Source of the DNA: Adiantum capillus-veneris
Taxonomy: Eukaryota; Streptophyta; Polypodiopsida; Polypodiales; Pteridaceae
Direction of reading: 5' to 3'
NCBI GenBank assembly: GCA_014529385.2
Contig: CM043958.1
Span: 148,334,385-148,398,384, forward strand
DNA: 64,000 nt
Made by a program: the position numbers and the translations under genes. Every line of letters begins with the position of its first letter. The stretch's first letter is position 1. This document shows, one piece after another, positions 58,909 through 64,000 of this stretch. Below the pieces are notes generated by a model. That model ran no database searches, was not told where the DNA came from, and saw only the letters and a list, made by a program, of their open reading frames with translations.

Positions 58909-58920
58909 GATCTGATAGCA
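58909..58920 (-). other. Primer binding site, initiator-Met tRNA type
   Basis: The minus strand reads TGCTATCAGATC directly after the 5' LTR, 10 of 12 bases matching TGGTATCAGAGC, the tRNA-iMet complement common in plant Ty3 elements. Confidence 0.75.
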
Positions 58921-58921
58921 A

Positions 58922-60495
58922 TGTAATGAAATTGGATCTATTAACTTGAGAGCAGAGAAAATTAGAGAGAGTACTTTTGAGAAATTACTTTGTGAGCATA
59001 ATGGGTGAACATAATTGAAGGTATGAACATAAACGAAGCATTTAGTTAACTTTGCATGAACAATACTTTTGCAACAGAGAGAGAGAGTTAAGAGAACATG
59101 ACAACAATTGAGGATGAGATTTATGTGGAGCCGGTCCCCCCTCCAATAGGCCTTTGTATTATAGTTTCTCCCATCAAAAGAGACTTGTTACAATACAATC
59201 TTTGTGTTCCTTGTGACCTAGGTGATGCAATGAATATGGAAAGTTTCATGCTTCACGAGCATAACATAAACTTTGTGGAAAGCATTAACTATCCCAAGCC
59301 TCAGTCTCAAGATCTCAAACACCTTCGAAGGTGGAGAGAACTAGTAGGGAATGAGGGTAGAGAAGAGGAAGAAGAAACATTTCTTAGGAGAAAGAATTAG
59401 TTCCTCACTTATCATCACTCTTGCTAGCATACACAATAGCATACTAATGAAGATGGAGAAGATGAAAAGCTTAAGCATTGAAGCATGGCTCTTGGTTGGA
59501 TTTGCATTCCATAGCAAAGAATGTTGTTGTAGGCTCTCAACCTCTCTACTTGCTTGGAGAAGGAGAGGGAGATCTTGCACTTTGCACTTAAAACAATGAG
59601 TGTGTGTGTGGGAGAGTATATCCCCCCAAGAAGGCCCCCTACTTGCTTTGGTTGACCCCCCTTGTAGCTCATGCTTGAATCTCATTGAACCCCTCGAGGC
59701 CTAGCCAATCACAAGCAGGAGTCATACCAAGCAACAAGGGTAGCCTTGGGACAAGTGTCCCCCTTTGCACTTTGAGAGAGAGGGATTGATAAATGCTAAA
59801 ACAATCAATTAAATCCACTAAAGTATCATTGGACCCCTTGGAATTCCAACCAATAGGCTTTAGGCACACCATGAGGATAACCTAGCTAGGGGTTTGACAT
59901 GTGTCCTACTTGCTTCTTGGGCAGGGGGTGCTCTTTGGGAGAGAGAGTGGTCAAGAAACCACACCCCCCCCCCCCCCCCCCCCCCCCTTCTTGCATGGCT
60001 CACCCCCTCCTTGTAGGGATTTACTATGTCTTTTGGCCACCTCAAGCCCCTTAAACTTGGGCCTAGTTCTCACCACAAGCTTGGCCCTTAAGCCCCTCAA
60101 ACTTGGGCTAGGTTCTCACCTTAATTCATCAAGCACTTCAAGCATCTCAAGCATCTCAAGCATCTCAGTCATCACTCATGACAAGCACCTCAAGCTTTGG
60201 TCGGGTTCCCACCTGAACCACAACCCTAGCTTACCTAAGGTCAAAGGACTTTTAACACTAACTATTGGAGGTCTTTAATGAAGCTAACCCTAAGGTTTTT
60301 ATTCTGCATTGATTAGCCTTGCTTTTTGATAGAACATCTCTCATTTGGGCCCCTTTACCATTGGCCCCGTGCTCAGATAGATCTATTAGCACATGTCTAT
60401 ATCTTAACCCTTGTTCCCGTTTATTGTCCCACATTAAATGATCAGTTTAATATGAGAAAAGCATTTGGGTTGGTTAGATATTAGCTTTTATGACA
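58922..60495 (-). repeat. 5' LTR of the Ty3 element (1,574 bp)
   Basis: It has the same ends as the left LTR (TGTAATG on the left, TATGACA on the right in plus orientation). A tract of about 30 C lies at 59,963-59,990. AAGCATCTC units repeat near 60,130. Confidence 0.9.
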
Positions 60496-61700
60496 TAAAC
60501 ATCTTAGCGAGGACTTGATCATTGTCAAGTAGAGCTAGACCTTGAATTTCACCCCGTGTAACAACAAATTCAAGCATCATTAGTAGGGGGTGCGAGCCAA
60601 TGTAAAAAATAAGAGGGGGTAAGGGGCATCCCTGCTTGATCAATGTCCTAGCTTCAAAGGAGCCCACAATTCTTCATTGAACTGGAGATCAAATTGCCAA
60701 CCTGCACCTAGAGTGTGAACGAGAAGACAAAGGTGAGGCTTAAAGCCCAAAGCTTTCATGAAATATTCATAAAGGACCACATACTCTTGTCATATGCCTT
60801 GTCCAAGGCGAGCTAAAGCATGATGATCTCCTGCTTTGTGAAGACCGCATACTCAATGCCAACCATTTATACCAAAATATTGTCGTATAGCAACCTCCCT
60901 TTGATGAGCCCATGTTGATGGGGAGAGATAACCATGTCCAAGAGGGGAGAAATTCTGAGAGCGACTGCTTTGGAAATGACTTTATATGCCACAAACATCA
61001 CAGTTATAGGGCACTAGTGCTTAAGATGCGAGAGACACACCTGCTTAGGGATTGTCTTAATGAGACCTCTTTCCACATAAGGATCCAACCACCCATCGAA
61101 AAAAGCTTGATTAGCCATCTATGTGATTAGGCCCTTTACGTCCTTCAAGAACTCCTTGATAAATTTAGTGGTGAGACCATACCAGCCAGGGGAGTTCTCC
61201 TAGTTGAGATCATGTAACGCAAGTGTGCACTCATATTTCAAGAAGGCCAGCTCAAGACAATTGCCTTCTTGTTGGTGTAGTTTTCCATTAATACTCTCAA
61301 GCAAGGTCGCTCTAGCCTCATCCACTTCTTGGAGCAAGTCTCTGGCTGGCCAATGATTTGGCTTAAATGCTCTGGCATCATCTTAGCCATTTCATCCTAA
61401 TCTTGTGTAGCCTCCACCTTCTCATTTATGAGCACCCCAAATTTTCTTGACTTTCAAGGCCTTAAAAAAATGTGCTTGATTAGCGGCCTCAAGATGAAGG
61501 AAGGTCTCCTTGGATACCAATCTCGCCCTCCTGACCACCTCGAGCTGTTGCTGAGATAGGTTGGCTTTAGCTTCCAACCATTTTTTGTGATCTTCAGCAT
61601 CCAAAAGCTTTTTTTGAAGTGAGATGATCAACCTCCTCTTCAAGATGCATTAGGGAATTTTGGAGGTCACTTCAAGGGCCTTATTGAGGAGAGAGAAAAG
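60496..61700 (-). mobile_element. LINE reverse transcriptase, N-terminal part (right of the inserted Ty3 element)
   Basis: Minus strand, across shifting frames: ANQAFFDGWLDPYVERGLIK, then AYKVISKAVALRISPLLDMV and QHGLIKGRLLYDNIL, the usual YKIISK...RL...Q.GFI.GR box. SPWTRHMTRV corresponds to LDKAYDRV. LIKQGCPLPPLIFYI matches the QGCPLSP box. It stops at VLAKMF exactly at the insertion. Upstream, 61,643-61,422, is a helical region (EAKANLSQQQLEVVRRARLV) typical of the segment before the reverse transcriptase. No endonuclease domain was recognised. Confidence 0.85.
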
Positions 61701-63672
61701 GAGGCACATCCAATGAACAACAAGCCAACGTAACATAGAAACGGGAAGAAATAAATCATAGAATTCAAAAGAAAGAGAGCTAACATGAGGTAAAATCTAT
61801 TTTTAACCACGTTTATAGTATGCATATGTGGGCCCAGGGTTTGAAAGTAGTTAAGGTGCTGAAAGACATCTATGATAATGTATCATACTCCCACCACCAA
61901 AAGCTCTTTCTCCATTAACCAAGCATTCAAAATTGAAATTCCCTCCATTGCAAGGAAGTTCAAGTTTTCTTCTTCCACTTAGAAAGAGCCATGGTTTCTT
62001 CTTCTTATATTATTTCCCTAATAGCTCTAGGGGTTTTTTTTATCTCTCCCCAACCAGCCTCAACATTAGTCTCCCAAGGAGGCCAAGTAGCACCATAAGC
62101 TCTATCACCATCTCAAACTCCATCAATATAGATATTCAATGGAAAAAATAGACAATATACAAAGGTTCTTGGATTCTTGCAACCAAGAAGGAGGAAAAGA
62201 TCCTCAACAGCAAATCTATTTCGTTCAACATGGAAAGCACGAGTGCTAGATTTCAAAGTGTAGATGGGCAAGAAAACTGTTGTAAGGAGATTTTGGTTCA
62301 GCATGTCTACAGTCAGTCCAAAGTGACTTATCATCCACGATGCAACTGCAAGTGTGTTCATAGACTTCCATCTCTATTCTTTCTTTTAGACCTTGCTATT
62401 CTCTTACTTTTTTTATTTGAAGAGGTAAAACAATATTAAAAGAGGTAGCTCTAGTTATCATAAGTAGTCCTAAGTTATATTCAATTGTTAGAATAGGTGG
62501 TCTTTTACTTTTGGTTGTTGCAATTGTAGATGTCTATCCTTCATCATATGAGGAATGGGATCCAGTGGAGTATATTATAGGTCTCATATTTGTAATCCAC
62601 ACTGGCATTGTGTTTTATAGTATGATGGAAGAACTAGCAAGATCCTTGCATATGAGGGAATTTTCTTCTACGAGCATTTTTGCCAGCTCAACCAAAACAA
62701 TTGAAAAAGGTACTCTGGTTAAACTCCCTCTCCCTACCAATTGGAGTTGTACTAACTGACTGGTCCTAGACACCAGAGTGTGTGAATCTCTCTGAAGCAA
62801 GCTGTTTAGGGATGTGCAAAGGTCCCTACAAAATTTTGTGCCCACTAAATCAATGAAGAGTGCTAATTTTTGTCTTATAAGTTTATTTGTAAAACTATTT
62901 CACACCTGCCACATACATGTTGCAAAGACAATGCTAGTATGTAAATTTCTAGATGCTTGCTTCTGTAACAAGCTTCTTGATAAAGGGTGTTATGTTAAAG
63001 AGGTGGACGACATACATTGAAGGTTGCACTGGACACTTTGGTGCCCAAGTACATGATCGGCACACAGTCCCTTCTCATCTCCTTCTGGTACCAGTGCTCT
63101 CAAATTGTTAAAGGCTGCTCTATGTTTGTTCCTATTGACCAAGAGTCGGCTGGCCTGGAGAACAATGTTGTCATAGATGTGGAGGTATTTGACAAAGATC
63201 TCAACCTTCTGACAGTGGTCACAATAAGAGAGCAATGCAAAATTTTGTAACTTTGGCACAACACAATGGACAAGACCGTGGATAACAAGCCCTCGCAGTT
63301 CTATTTCTTAATAGATTGACACAAAGTAATGCAACAAAGGGCAAAAGATATTGTCTATAGAGAACTAATGGCCGAGTCTAGATTGTGCCAATGTAACTTG
63401 GTTGAATTCCATTGGGTGTAACTTCTTCTTTGATTGAAATCTATATTCATGACTTCCATTGCAATGCTTCTTTCAATTTAAATCTTTTGTTTCAATTGTG
63501 AGATGATTCTCATCATTTGGTTATATCTTTAATTCAATTGTGAGATGATTCTCACCATTTGGTTATATCTTTATTTCAATAGTAAGATGAGAATATCTCG
63601 CTGTCTCTCTCCCTTTGTGAAATTATGTGTGATTTTTGTATATTTTGAATAACATATAAAAAGTTTGATGTC

Positions 63673-63731
<59 letters not shown>

Positions 63732-64000
63732 ATCTTGTCACAATCTATAAGGAAATTTCACATGTTGTCTCCTAGTTTTTTTGTCTATCATATATGTTGC
63801 TTAGAGAACACATGGCTACAATGTTTGCTATTTCAATCGAGCAATTGTATAAAAAAAGCCTCCTCTCTTTTACCATGTGTATTTCTTATCTATTTGCTAG
63901 TTTTGAAAAAGAAAGGGGTTGGTGGAGATTCTTACCCCTTTTCTAGTTTTTAAAAGTAATGGGGTGTTGATAAGCTAGATTCCTATTTCCACGACTCACC
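61700..64000. other. No recognisable gene; small repeats
   Basis: Only frames under 90 codons. A 50-base tandem duplication (TCAATTGTGAGATGATTCTCA) lies at 63,490-63,595, and a compound (CT)n(CA)n tract at 63,677-63,733. Confidence 0.4.

Larger units (their letters stand above)
51737..60495 (-). mobile_element. Ty3/gypsy chromodomain retrotransposon, full length but decayed
   Basis: Bounded by two related LTRs and flanked by TAAA on both sides (51,733-51,736 and 60,496-60,499), a probable target duplication. On the minus strand the order is LTR, primer site, gag, protease, reverse transcriptase, RNase H, integrase, chromodomain-like end, polypurine tract, LTR. This gene order and the chromodomain define chromoviruses. 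Every coding domain carries stops or altered catalytic residues, so the copy is not autonomous. It interrupts a LINE. Confidence 0.93.

Overview
The window is nuclear DNA from a land plant with a large, repeat-rich genome. It contains spliced genes with GT-AG introns, long CT/GA and GT/CA microsatellites, a chromodomain-type Ty3/gypsy element with a tRNA-iMet-like primer site, a plant-type LINE, and a MULE-like transposase with a SWIM finger. A fern or other seed-free plant fits, but the sequence alone cannot settle this. I saw no rRNA or tRNA gene. Most coding material is decayed, and almost every multi-exon unit carries in-frame stops or frameshifts.

Layout. 0-11.2 kb: several decayed spliced genes. 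On the minus strand are a Ulp1/C48-type cysteine peptidase (0.93-2.05 kb), a histone-H3-fold protein with a long acidic C-terminal extension (2.51-3.50 kb), and a DDE-like transposase of a family I cannot name (8.68-11.17 kb). On the plus strand are a small two-exon gene (4.44-4.86 kb) and an unknown multi-exon gene (6.83-8.63 kb). Between them lie four separate arrays of hairpin-forming tandem repeats sharing one core, ACCRAGCGARTAGG. The whole may be one large decayed mobile element. 11.2-15 kb: no recognisable gene. 15-22.4 kb: a low-coding complex of direct and inverted duplications, with two fields rich in the palindromic word TATGCTAACTAGCATA. 23.5-34.8 kb: a three-unit tandem array of a MULE-like transposase gene on the minus strand. 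One exon, carrying a GCM/WRKY-like zinc finger, has been multiplied to seven copies. 35.2-36.5 kb: a GT/CA region folded around a near-perfect palindrome.

36.7-40.7 kb: a plus-strand gene of about 13 exons whose product looks like a ParB-like N-terminal domain followed by a permuted DNA-methyltransferase-like region with motif I (DMFSGCGGLG) at the C-terminus. Its last exon is duplicated and several stops interrupt it. 40.7-50.6 kb: non-coding repeats and microsatellites. 50.6-61.7 kb: a LINE (minus strand) split exactly at its reverse-transcriptase catalytic motif by a Ty3 chromodomain retrotransposon (51,737-60,495, minus strand, both LTRs present). 61.7-64 kb: no recognisable gene.

The most novel items are the H3-fold pseudogene beside a Ulp1-like peptidase and a transposase, the family of hairpin arrays around them, and the ParB-like/methyltransferase-like gene.
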